A stretch of 21,625 bases of DNA from Kiritimatiellia bacterium (GTDB taxonomy: Bacteria; Verrucomicrobiota; Kiritimatiellia; RFP12; UBA1067): positions 1 to 21,625 of the forward strand of contig JAEDMC010000025.1 in NCBI GenBank assembly GCA_016303225.1. Direction: 5' to 3'. Made by a program: the position numbers and the translations under genes. A model generated the notes under the pieces. It worked only from the letters and a program-made list of their open reading frames with translations, had not been told where the DNA came from and searched no databases. Below, one piece after another: positions 6,840 through 13,835 of this stretch. The first letter of the stretch is position 1. Each line of letters opens with the position of its first letter.

Positions 6840-6873
6840 AAGCGCGGGCTTCTCGGCTCGCGCTTTTCTTTTT
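6840..6873 (+). terminator. Intrinsic terminator after the HU gene
   Basis: AAGCGCGGGC (6840-6849) pairs with GCTCGCGCTT (6856-6865), giving a 10-bp stem with one G-U pair and a 6-nt loop. The T-rich tail TTCTTTTT (6866-6873) follows. The next promoter begins on the last base of the tail. Confidence 0.85.
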
Positions 6874-6881
6874 GCTATAAT
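6873..6881 (+). promoter_or_regulatory. Extended -10 promoter giving a leaderless kinase mRNA
   Basis: TGCTATAAT is a perfect extended -10. The predicted start is at about 6888, and the kinase ATG is at 6889, so the transcript should begin at or within 1-2 nt of the start codon. No -35 box is apparent; its place is taken by the HU terminator. Confidence 0.72.
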
Positions 6882-6888
6882 ACGTGAC

Positions 6889-8274
6889 ATGAAGCGTTTT
6901 CTCTTGTTGTGCTTTCTGCTCTGGGCGTGTTCGTCTCTGGCGGATGCGGCTGTTGCGTTGGATAAATATGAGTCGGAGGTCCGCAGTCGGGTCGTTGCCA
7001 AGATTCGTGAAGGTCTGAGTCAGGCGGGACTTTCGACCGAGCTTTCCGGTGTTGTGACGTTGTCGTCGGACGGACGGTTTTTCTTGGAGAACGGCGGTGC
7101 GCTTAAGGTGCTCTGCTCCGGCGCGTTGCCGCAGGTCGGTGATGTGGTCTCCGTGTTCGGTGCGCCGACGCTGGAAGGCGGTCGTGTTGTGTTTCGGGCG
7201 AAGAAGTGGACGCTTAAAGAGAAGGGCAAGCTGCCGGTAGCCCGCGCTGTGACAGCGTCCGAGCTGACGGATCCGGAAACGTCGGGCGGGGTGAACGGAC
7301 GGCGCGTGATTCTGACGGGGCGTGCCATCGGCGTGACTGAAAGCGGTTTCGCCATCAACGTGGAGGACGTGCCGATCAATGTCATGATGCGGGACTTGCC
7401 GTCCTTCCTGTCGGATTGCGACCGGACGCATCCAAAGGTGCGCGTGACGGGCGTTGCCGAGCTGATGCTTGATCCGTCCGCGCTGCTGGAGGGTCCCGGC
7501 TATGTCATGGGTGTCAAGGTCGACGTTGCGTCAGCAGGTGACATTGAGCTGGAGCCGGACGTTGCGTATCTTGCGGCTCGGCGTGACAGTCGCCTGGTCT
7601 TGGCGGTTGAAGTGTCGATTGGCGTTTTGGCGGTCGGACTCCTCGTCTTCGCCGCAGTGATCTTTCGTCAGCGTCGCGGGATGTTTCGTACGCGTACCAT
7701 TATGGCGGAGCGCAAGCGCATGGCGGACGACATCCACGACACAATCGAGCAGCATCTTGTCGGCGCGGGGATGCTGCTGAAGCTGAATCGCAACAAGGAG
7801 GCGCAGGAAATCCTTGTGCGTGCGAAACGCGAGATTCGGGACATCGTGTGGGGGCTCCAGAACGACGACATGATGCGTCTCACGCCCGCGGACATGCTCC
7901 GCAAGCTGGCGCATGAGGAGAATACGAAGGGCATCTACCGCGTCGATACGCGTCTGGAGGGGTTGCCGCCGTCCATGGATGCCGCGTCCATGCGCGATCT
8001 CAGCCTGATCGTCCGGGAGTCGATTGGTAACGCCGTCAAGCACGGGGGTGCGAAAAAGATCGCCATTTCGTCCGATCCTCTTGAAAACGGAGGGTGGAGG
8101 CTGCGCATTTCAAATGACGGCGCACCGTTTGATCCGGAGACAGCGCCGGGCGCGAAAGAGGGTCATTTCGGTATCGAGGGCATGAAGCAGCGCGCGCGTC
8201 GCATCGGCGTGACGGCTCGGTTTGAGCGTCGTGGGGAGGGCATGGTGCTGATTCTTGAGAAGTGCGCGCGGTGA
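6889..8274 (+). CDS. Membrane sensor histidine kinase (HisKA_3/NarX-LiaS type), orphan
   Basis: It should sense an extracytoplasmic signal and autophosphorylate on histidine. The 461-residue protein begins with a signal or anchor sequence (residues 1-20). A periplasmic region of about 215 residues follows with no motif I recognise; it contains two OB-like beta-rich stretches around 55-110 and 135-215. A transmembrane helix lies at 236-259. The phosphoacceptor is His283 in MADDIHDTIEQHL. The ATPase domain has RESIGNAVKH (Asn381), SNDGAPF (408-414) and the glycine box GHFGIEGM (425-432). The start ATG at 6889 fits the promoter, and an open frame extending further upstream overlaps HU and is not real. 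No response regulator is adjacent. scpA begins 22 nt later from its own promoter. Confidence 0.88.
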   Translation: MKRFLLLCFLLWACSSLADAAVALDKYESEVRSRVVAKIREGLSQAGLSTELSGVVTLSSDGRFFLENGGALKVLCSGALPQVGDVVSVFGAPTLEGGRVVFRAKKWTLKEKGKLPVARAVTASELTDPETSGGVNGRRVILTGRAIGVTESGFAINVEDVPINVMMRDLPSFLSDCDRTHPKVRVTGVAELMLDPSALLEGPGYVMGVKVDVASAGDIELEPDVAYLAARRDSRLVLAVEVSIGVLAVGLLVFAAVIFRQRRGMFRTRTIMAERKRMADDIHDTIEQHLVGAGMLLKLNRNKEAQEILVRAKREIRDIVWGLQNDDMMRLTPADMLRKLAHEENTKGIYRVDTRLEGLPPSMDAASMRDLSLIVRESIGNAVKHGGAKKIAISSDPLENGGWRLRISNDGAPFDPETAPGAKEGHFGIEGMKQRARRIGVTARFERRGEGMVLILEKCAR

Positions 8275-8277
8275 ATA

Positions 8278-8286
8278 TGATATAAT
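8278..8286 (+). promoter_or_regulatory. Extended -10 promoter for scpAB and downstream genes
   Basis: TGATATAAT is a perfect extended -10. The predicted start near 8293 leaves a leader of only about 4 nt before the scpA ATG at 8297, so this mRNA should also be effectively leaderless. No Shine-Dalgarno sequence precedes the ATG. Confidence 0.72.
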
Positions 8287-8296
8287 ACGTTCAATT

Positions 8297-9097
8297 ATGG
8301 CGCAAGAGCAGCTTTTTGCCGACGAATACAAGGTGAACCTCGATGTCTTCGAGGGTCCGCTTGATTTGCTTTTGTATCTGATTCGGCGCGAAGAGCTGGA
8401 TATCTACGATATTCCGATCGAGCACATCACGGCGGAATACATGAAGTTCATCGAAGAGGCGCGTCGGCTTGATCTTGACATCGCGGGCGAGTTCATCGTG
8501 ATGGCGGCGACGCTGATGGTCATCAAGTCGCGGATGCTCTTGCCCGTGAGCCGTCGAATTGCGGAAGACGGAGATGAGGAGTGGGTCGATCCTCGCCTTG
8601 ATCTCGTCCGTCAGCTTATCGAGTACAAGAAGTTCAAGGACGCCGCGCTTCGGCTGGAGACGATGGAGGCGATGGCGTACAACTCCTTTGACTACGGCGG
8701 GGGGCGTCCCAAGTTCGAGAAGACCGCGGCTGACGCCCGCAATGCGCTTTCCCACCTTGATCTCTACGATCTGCTGACCGCTTTCCAGGAAGTCCTTGCG
8801 CGGGCGAACGAGATGCCGCACGAAGAGCTGAAGGGCATTCGCTTTTCGGTTCCGGACAAGATGGACTACGTCCTCGAGCGGACGCGCAAGGAGGGCCAGG
8901 TCTCGTTTCTCTCGCTGTTCGATCCGGAGACCGCACCCAAGGGTGAGATCATCGTGACGTTCCTCGCGCTCCTGGAACTCCTCCGGCAGCATCGCGTCAT
9001 CATCTATCAGAACGCGGCCTTCCACGAAATCACGATCCTGCCGTCGAAGGAGGAGCCGGCGGACAAACCTCTCGAGAAACCAGACGACTATGAGTGA
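8297..9097 (+). CDS. scpA: Segregation and condensation protein A (kleisin)
   Basis: ScpA is the kleisin that bridges SMC heads in the bacterial condensin complex. The 266-residue protein opens with the family pattern NLDVFEGPLDLLLYLIRREELDIYDIPI, then GEFIVMAATLMVIKSRMLLP in the N-terminal helical domain that contacts the SMC neck. The C-terminal winged helix (about 175-255) includes VSFLSLFD and IVTFLALLELLRQHRV. The start at 8297 follows a strong extended -10 by 10 nt; an upstream in-frame ATG at 8255 lies inside the kinase gene and upstream of the promoter. The stop overlaps the scpB start by 8 nt. Confidence 0.97.
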   Translation: MAQEQLFADEYKVNLDVFEGPLDLLLYLIRREELDIYDIPIEHITAEYMKFIEEARRLDLDIAGEFIVMAATLMVIKSRMLLPVSRRIAEDGDEEWVDPRLDLVRQLIEYKKFKDAALRLETMEAMAYNSFDYGGGRPKFEKTAADARNALSHLDLYDLLTAFQEVLARANEMPHEELKGIRFSVPDKMDYVLERTRKEGQVSFLSLFDPETAPKGEIIVTFLALLELLRQHRVIIYQNAAFHEITILPSKEEPADKPLEKPDDYE

Positions 9098-10043
9098 AGA
9101 AGTGAAAATTCCGTTGCCCGGATCGCTGCAGGAAATCGTCGGTGCGCTGCTCTTTGCGAGCGAGACGCCGCTGACGGCCGCAGAGCTGCGCGACGCCGTG
9201 CGCGCGGTCGAGGCGGAAGAGGGCGAGAACCGCGAGGTGATGGAAGTGTATCGCACTTGCACGTCCAAGGAGATTGATGCGGCGCTTCGCGGCCTCGAGA
9301 AAGCGCTAGAGGTCGCGGGCATCGGCTTCAAGCTCATTTGTGCCAACGGAGCCTATCGGCTGCAGACGATGCCGAGCTGCGGACGGTATGTGCGCGCCAT
9401 GCTGAAGATGGACCGCCCAAGCCGTCTTGGCCGTGCGTCGCTCGAAACGCTTGCGATCATCGCCTACCGTCAGCCGCTCACAAAAAGCGAAATCGAGGAG
9501 ATTCGCGGTGTCGACGTCTCGGCGAACATCAAGACGCTGATGGACATGCAGCTCATACGCCTTGTCGGCAAGTCGGAACTGCCCGGGCATCCGTTTCTCT
9601 ACGGAACGACGCCGGTCTTTCTGGAGCATTTCGGCCTCGCGTCTCTGCAGCAGTTGAACGAGCTCGATCCGACGTTGCAGCGTTCGAATCCGAAGAAGAA
9701 GGCCGAACTCTACCGGAAGCCGAAGACTGACGATCTGGCGGCGACTGCGGCCGCGGGCGAGTCGGACGAGGCGGTCGCGACCGATGAGACTGTTGAGGCG
9801 AAGGAGACTGTTGAGGCGGACGAGACGGATACGCCGGAAGAGATAGTGGAACCGGACGTGGCGCCCGAACCCGATGAGCCACGACAAGGCGCTGATGACG
9901 ATGATGTCTTCATTGATGACACGCCGGATGAATTTGACGATGACGATGACGATGAAGATGAAGATGAAGATGAAGACGGAGAGGAGGATGAAGATGAGGA
10001 AGATGATGGCGCTGATGGCGCTGACGATCCTGACCGCGTGTGA
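9090..10043 (+). CDS. scpB: Segregation and condensation protein B with a long acidic tail
   Basis: ScpB is the dimeric winged-helix partner of ScpA in the SMC condensin complex. Residues 1-190 carry the two winged helices, with LLFASETPLTAAELRDAV, ETLAIIAYRQPLTKSEIEEIRGV and LIRLVGKSELPGHPFLYGTT as clear family marks. The 317-residue length is about 110 longer than usual. The extra part is a disordered linker (about 212-277), including a tandem TVEAKETVEAD-type duplication, and an almost pure Asp/Glu tract at 280-306. The last 16 codons overlap the start of the next gene in another frame. The tail may be a true acidic domain or a consequence of GATGAA repeats. Confidence 0.95.
   Translation: MSEEVKIPLPGSLQEIVGALLFASETPLTAAELRDAVRAVEAEEGENREVMEVYRTCTSKEIDAALRGLEKALEVAGIGFKLICANGAYRLQTMPSCGRYVRAMLKMDRPSRLGRASLETLAIIAYRQPLTKSEIEEIRGVDVSANIKTLMDMQLIRLVGKSELPGHPFLYGTTPVFLEHFGLASLQQLNELDPTLQRSNPKKKAELYRKPKTDDLAATAAAGESDEAVATDETVEAKETVEADETDTPEEIVEPDVAPEPDEPRQGADDDDVFIDDTPDEFDDDDDDEDEDEDEDGEEDEDEEDDGADGADDPDRV
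9786..9818 (+). repeat. 15-nt direct repeat in the scpB linker
   Basis: GAGACTGTTGAGGCG occurs at 9786-9800 and again at 9804-9818, an 18-nt period that duplicates six residues of the ScpB linker. It lies upstream of a longer GATGAA-type simple-sequence tract (about 9938-9990) that encodes the Asp/Glu tail. Confidence 0.8.
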
Positions 10044-10947
10044 TTCTGACAGCCGTGCGGATCTCCGTGCGGAACAAAGCGACCGTCTGTACAAGGCGGC
10101 AATGGAGGACTATCGGTCCGGACGGATGGATGCGGCGGTCAAGGGTTTCGAGAAGCTGCTGGCGAAAGACCCGGCGAATGCCAGCGCGAGGTTTCAGTTC
10201 GCCTGTCTTCTGCAGGATGTCCGCCATGACTTCGGCGGCGCCTATTGCGCCTACCGCGAGTATCTTCTGCAACGTCCCGAGAGCGACAAGGTCAAGCTGG
10301 CCAAGGACCGCATGGCGATGTGCGAGAAGGAATTGGCCAAGGAGCTTGCTGACCGTTACGGGCTTGCCGGGTCTGACGCGGCCGCGGATGAGCTTGACGC
10401 CGTCCGTCAGCAGCTGAAGGCGGCAAAGGCCCGTGTCGCTGCATCCGAGAAGAACCTTGCGGAATCGTTGAGGCGTATTCGGGCATTGTCCGGGGAGAAC
10501 GACCGTCTTCAGGATGTCATTAAGGGTTTCGGCAATGGAGCTGATGCAACTGCAGCGGGCCCGTCCGTGAAAGAAGTGCGCGAGCTGTTGGAGGAAGACG
10601 AGGAGTCTGCTCCTTTGGCGGCACCTGCTGGAGAGTTTGCCTCGCTGATCAAGGACGAGAAGGACGAGGAGTCGTCTCGGTCTTCCCTGTTGCCGAAGCA
10701 GTCGCAGGCGGAGCCGTCTGAAAAGGCCGAGAAGAAAGACGGGTCCGACTCTGAAAAGGGAAAGCCTGCCTTGCCAGAGCGGCCGAAGACGTATGTTGTC
10801 CAGGAGGGTGATACGTTGTACGGCGTTGCCAAGCGCTTCTACGGAACGATTACCGTCTGGAAACGGATCCGTGACGCGAACAAGGCTCTCATTTCGACGG
10901 ACAACCGACTGCGTGCCGGAGATACGATCGTCCTGCCAGAGCCATGA
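9994..10947 (+). CDS. LysM-domain lipoprotein with TPR-like and coiled-coil regions
   Basis: It is probably a lipid-anchored envelope protein that binds peptidoglycan. MRKMMALMALTILTAC is a lipoprotein signal with lipobox LTAC and lipidated Cys16. The mature part has a TPR-like helical region (about 30-100), a coiled coil (about 118-168), a charged disordered linker (about 180-262), and a C-terminal LysM domain (about 266-317, YVVQEGDTLYGVAKRFYG through GDTIVLPEP). ATG 9994 was chosen over nearby in-frame ATGs because GGAGAGGAGG ends about 6 nt before it and the signal peptide starts there. The protein has 317 residues. It overlaps scpB by 50 nt, and its stop overlaps the next ATG as ATGA. 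Function is inferred from domains only. Confidence 0.85.
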   Translation: MRKMMALMALTILTACDSDSRADLRAEQSDRLYKAAMEDYRSGRMDAAVKGFEKLLAKDPANASARFQFACLLQDVRHDFGGAYCAYREYLLQRPESDKVKLAKDRMAMCEKELAKELADRYGLAGSDAAADELDAVRQQLKAAKARVAASEKNLAESLRRIRALSGENDRLQDVIKGFGNGADATAAGPSVKEVRELLEEDEESAPLAAPAGEFASLIKDEKDEESSRSSLLPKQSQAEPSEKAEKKDGSDSEKGKPALPERPKTYVVQEGDTLYGVAKRFYGTITVWKRIRDANKALISTDNRLRAGDTIVLPEP

Positions 10948-11183
10948 AGCCGGTCAGGACCAGATTCGTCGAGTCCGCGCATGCCTACACCCGTTCGGAC
11001 GTGCCGTGGAATATGTCCGTCGGCGAGACGGCCTATGCGAAGATGATCAGCTACATTTCGGGCGGCGGCATGAGGACATTCGGGAGGACTGTCCGGCAGG
11101 AGGAAGTGCTCCGGCGGCAGCGGAAGTTCATGGTCGTGTTTGCGGTCCTGGCGGCGCTGTGGTTCGTTTTTCTCGTTTTCTGA
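10944..11183 (+). CDS. Small C-terminally anchored membrane protein
   Basis: I do not recognise this 79-residue protein. It has a polar, basic N-terminal part of about 60 residues (including YTRSDVPWNMSVGETAYAKM) and a single hydrophobic helix at 62-79 that reaches the last residue. This suggests a tail-anchored inner-membrane protein with a cytoplasmic head. No signal peptide is seen. The ATG overlaps the stop of the LysM lipoprotein gene, and the next LysM gene starts 14 nt after the stop, so it sits within a translationally coupled envelope cluster. The coupling and codon use like its neighbours support a real gene. Confidence 0.72.
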   Translation: MKPVRTRFVESAHAYTRSDVPWNMSVGETAYAKMISYISGGGMRTFGRTVRQEEVLRRQRKFMVVFAVLAALWFVFLVF

Positions 11184-11197
11184 AAAGGAGGTAGACT

Positions 11198-11716
11198 ATG
11201 CAAATCAGAAATGCGTGTGTGGTTGTGTGTCTTGTCGCGTGCGCGACGACGTCGTTCGGACAGGCAAAGGAGAATTTCCTGCGGCAGCAGGCCTATGCCG
11301 AGATGCAGCGTGTGTCCGGACAGGTGGATGTGCTGCAGAACAACTTGAACGACCTGCAGCAGCGCGTCGGCGCCCTGGAGGGCGGCAACGACTCGAAGGG
11401 AATCCGTCAGGAGATTGAATCCCTGAAGGCGTCTGTTGCCGAGCTGCGCCGTCTTCTGCAGGAACAGCGCGGCGAAATCGTGAAGGACCTTTCGGGCCGT
11501 ATCGCGAAGATGCAGGCTGCGACGCCTCCGCCTCCGCCGAAGCCGACGGTGACGAAGATTGTGATCGGTCCGCATCAGGAGTATACGGTCCAGTCCGGCG
11601 ACACGTTGTCTCTGATTGCCCAGGCCTTTGACACGACGGTCGCGAAGATCAAGGTGATGAACGGTCTCAAGAACGACAATCTCCGCATTGGCCAGAAGCT
11701 GAAATTGCCGAAGTGA
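11198..11716 (+). CDS. Exported coiled-coil LysM protein, possible lipoprotein
   Basis: It is probably a periplasmic peptidoglycan-binding protein. It begins with a short export signal; LVAC (residues 12-15) is an acceptable lipobox, so lipidation at Cys15 is possible, while signal peptidase I cleavage near SFGQA is the alternative. A coiled coil covers about 30-105 (VSGQVDVLQNNLNDLQQRV and similar heptads). A proline run then links to a C-terminal LysM domain (about 127-172, YTVQSGDTLSLIAQAFDTT to IGQKLKLPK). The length is 172 residues. It has the best ribosome site of the window, AAGGAGGT at 11185-11192, 5 nt before the ATG. It is the second LysM gene within 1.3 kb, next to a lipoprotein of the same architecture. 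Confidence 0.85.
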   Translation: MQIRNACVVVCLVACATTSFGQAKENFLRQQAYAEMQRVSGQVDVLQNNLNDLQQRVGALEGGNDSKGIRQEIESLKASVAELRRLLQEQRGEIVKDLSGRIAKMQAATPPPPPKPTVTKIVIGPHQEYTVQSGDTLSLIAQAFDTTVAKIKVMNGLKNDNLRIGQKLKLPK

Positions 11717-11722
11717 GATTAG

Positions 11723-11750
11723 TTGGTAGATGGTAGTTGGTAGATGGTAG
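11723..11750 (+). repeat. Heptamer array, consensus WTGGTAG, 4 units
   Basis: TTGGTAG and ATGGTAG alternate twice without a mismatch, so the array also has a 14-nt period. It fills most of the 49-nt gap before purD; the purD ribosome site AAAGGAAAG follows directly. Confidence 0.9.
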
Positions 11751-11765
11751 AAAGGAAAGACCGAG

Positions 11766-13082
11766 ATGAAGATTCTTGTTGTTGGCAGTGGTGGACGCGA
11801 GCATGCAATCGCGTGGCGGCTCGCGCAGGACGCGGAAGAACATGAGATTTACTGTGCGCCGGGCAATGCCGGCACGCTGGATGTGGCGACGAATGTCGCG
11901 ATCAAGGCGGACGACCTTGAGGGGCTGGCGGCATGGGCCGAGGCTGAGAAGCCGGACCTCGTGGTGGTCGGTCCCGAGGCGCCGCTCGTGGCGGGGCTGG
12001 TCGACGCGCTCGCGAAAGTCGGCGTTCCGGCATTTGGTCCGGTCGCCGCCGGCGCGCGTCTGGAGGGATCAAAGCGTTTTGCGAAGGAGATCATGGATGC
12101 CGCCGGTGTCCCGACCGGCAAGGCCGAGGTTTTCACGGACGCTGCGAAGGCGAAGGCAGCCCTGCCGGATTACGGGCTTCCCGTCGTCATCAAGGCGGAC
12201 GGCCTCGCGGCCGGCAAGGGCGTCATCGTCGCGGAGACGACGGCCGATGCCGAGGCCGCAATTGACGACATGCTCGTCGGTAACAAGTTCGGCGCCGCTG
12301 GTGCAGAGGTGCTGATCGAGGAGTTTCTGCACGGAGAAGAGTGCTCCATTCTCGCGATGGTCGACGGCGAGAACGCGGTTCTTCTGCCGAGTTCGCAGGA
12401 CCACAAGCGTGTCTTTGACGGCGACAAGGGGCCGAACACGGGCGGCATGGGCGCCTACAGCCCTGCGCCGGTCGTGACGTCCGACAAGCTTCCGCTCATC
12501 AAGGAGAAGATCATCCTGCCGGTGGTGCGCGAGCTCAAGAAGCGCGGCATTGTCTATCGCGGCATCCTCTATGCGGGACTGATGGTCAACGACGAGAACG
12601 CGAATCCGCACGGTCCGCTCGCCAAGAGCGGCTCGACCGTGAACGTCGTCGAGTTCAACGCCCGTTTTGGCGATCCTGAAACGGAAGCGGTTCTTCCGCG
12701 CCTCGGCGGCAGCTTTGCGACGGCGCTTCTCCACGCGGCGACCGGGTGCCTCAAGAACGAAGACATCGTCGTAAAGCCCGAGACGGCTGCGACCGTGATC
12801 GTCGCCAGTGGCGGCTACCCGGGTTCCTATGAGAAGGGAATGTCCATCTCAGGGCTCGAGTCTTCCGTCGCGAGTCCTTCGACAATCGTCTTTCACTGCG
12901 GCACTGCCGTTGCGGAGGACGGTGGCGTCTGGACGTCTGGGGGCCGCGTGCTCAGTGTGACCGGCATCGGCGCGAATCTGCGCGAGGCCGTGGACCGCGC
13001 GTACGGTCAGGTTGAGAAAATCTCATTTGAAAAGATGTTCTATCGCAAGGACATTGCGCATCGGGCGTTTGAGAGAGGGTGA
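11766..13082 (+). CDS. purD: Phosphoribosylamine--glycine ligase (GAR synthetase)
   Basis: PurD carries out the second step of de novo purine synthesis, ligating glycine to phosphoribosylamine with ATP. The 438-residue protein is of ATP-grasp type. It has the N-terminal MKILVVGSGGREHAIAWRLA, VVIKADGLAAGKGV at 140-153, QDHKR at 211-215, GPNTGGMGAYSP at 222-233 and VEFNARFGDPE at 295-305. The length is close to the usual 420-430, with a small extra loop around 278-292. The ribosome site AAAGGAAAG lies 11 nt before the ATG, directly after the heptamer array. Its stop overlaps the GTG of the following gene. No other purine gene is nearby. Confidence 0.97.
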   Translation: MKILVVGSGGREHAIAWRLAQDAEEHEIYCAPGNAGTLDVATNVAIKADDLEGLAAWAEAEKPDLVVVGPEAPLVAGLVDALAKVGVPAFGPVAAGARLEGSKRFAKEIMDAAGVPTGKAEVFTDAAKAKAALPDYGLPVVIKADGLAAGKGVIVAETTADAEAAIDDMLVGNKFGAAGAEVLIEEFLHGEECSILAMVDGENAVLLPSSQDHKRVFDGDKGPNTGGMGAYSPAPVVTSDKLPLIKEKIILPVVRELKKRGIVYRGILYAGLMVNDENANPHGPLAKSGSTVNVVEFNARFGDPETEAVLPRLGGSFATALLHAATGCLKNEDIVVKPETAATVIVASGGYPGSYEKGMSISGLESSVASPSTIVFHCGTAVAEDGGVWTSGGRVLSVTGIGANLREAVDRAYGQVEKISFEKMFYRKDIAHRAFERG

Positions 13083-13813
13083 GAGGGTTGAGGGTCCTAC
13101 CGATTGCGAGTTCGTCGAAGGGTAACGCCTATGTCGTCGAGGAAGACGGACAGGCGTTGCTGATCGACTGCGGCGTGAGCTGCAAGTGTCTGAAGGCGGC
13201 GGTGGACGTTTCGCATCTTTGCGGCATTCTGATCACGCACAACCATGTCGATCACGTGTCGGGGCTGAAGCGGCTCCTCAACTGCGTCGAAGTGCCCGTC
13301 TTTGCCAACGAGATGACGGCCGAGGCTGTCGCCTGGCAGGAGAAGGTCGACGAGAACGCGTTTGTCCGCTTTGAGAACGGTCAGCCGTTCGAAGTCGGTC
13401 CGTTCGCCGTCTCGCCGTTTTCGACTCCGCATGACGCGGCCGATCCCGTCGGTTATCTGGTGAAGGGCGAGGAGACTTATTTTCACGGAACGGACATCGG
13501 GACGCCCCTCGACTCAATCGGGTTGAAGCTTGCGGAGGCGGAGATTGCGACCTTGGAGTCGAACCACGATCTGGTGATGCTTCGGACAAGTCGACGGCCA
13601 CCGTCCCTCGTCCAGCGCATCGCCGGCCCCCGCGGACATCTCTCGAACGACCAGGCCTGCGAGCTCGTCCGCCGTTTTGCCTCGCCGCGGCTGAGGAAAA
13701 TCTTTCTCGCGCATCTCTCGCATGAATGCAATGCGCCCCATCTGGCACTGGACGCGATGAGCAGGACACTTGAGGAACTTGGACGAACGGACATCGAATT
13801 GGAGACAGCTTAA
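13079..13813 (+). CDS. Metallo-beta-lactamase-fold hydrolase, YycJ/WalJ-like
   Basis: It is a likely two-metal hydrolase of the YycJ group, often suggested to act on nucleic acids. The protein has 244 residues if started at GTG 13079. It shows ASSSKGNAYVVE near the N-terminus, the metal motif THNHVDH (His54, His56, Asp58, His59), His118 in TPHDAADP, Asp139 in HGTDIGTP, ESNHDLVMLR at 160-169, GHLSN at 186-190, and HLSHECN near 212. These match the order in YycJ. GTG 13079 overlaps the purD stop as GTGA; TTG 13088 three codons later would give the N-terminus MRVLPIASSSKGN that fits the family slightly better. Either is possible. Confidence 0.85.
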   Translation: MRGLRVLPIASSSKGNAYVVEEDGQALLIDCGVSCKCLKAAVDVSHLCGILITHNHVDHVSGLKRLLNCVEVPVFANEMTAEAVAWQEKVDENAFVRFENGQPFEVGPFAVSPFSTPHDAADPVGYLVKGEETYFHGTDIGTPLDSIGLKLAEAEIATLESNHDLVMLRTSRRPPSLVQRIAGPRGHLSNDQACELVRRFASPRLRKIFLAHLSHECNAPHLALDAMSRTLEELGRTDIELETA

Positions 13814-13835
13814 GCGGTTGAGGGGGCTAAGGGGT

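Noticed and set aside
6523..6888. Extension of the kinase frame upstream through HU
   Set aside because: The extension is read out of frame through HU, crosses its terminator and lies upstream of the kinase promoter. The signal peptide begins at 6889.
13071..13095. A heptamer array at the purD/YycJ-like junction
   Set aside because: The GAGGGT repeats are spaced 8 and then 7 nt, too few and too irregular to count.
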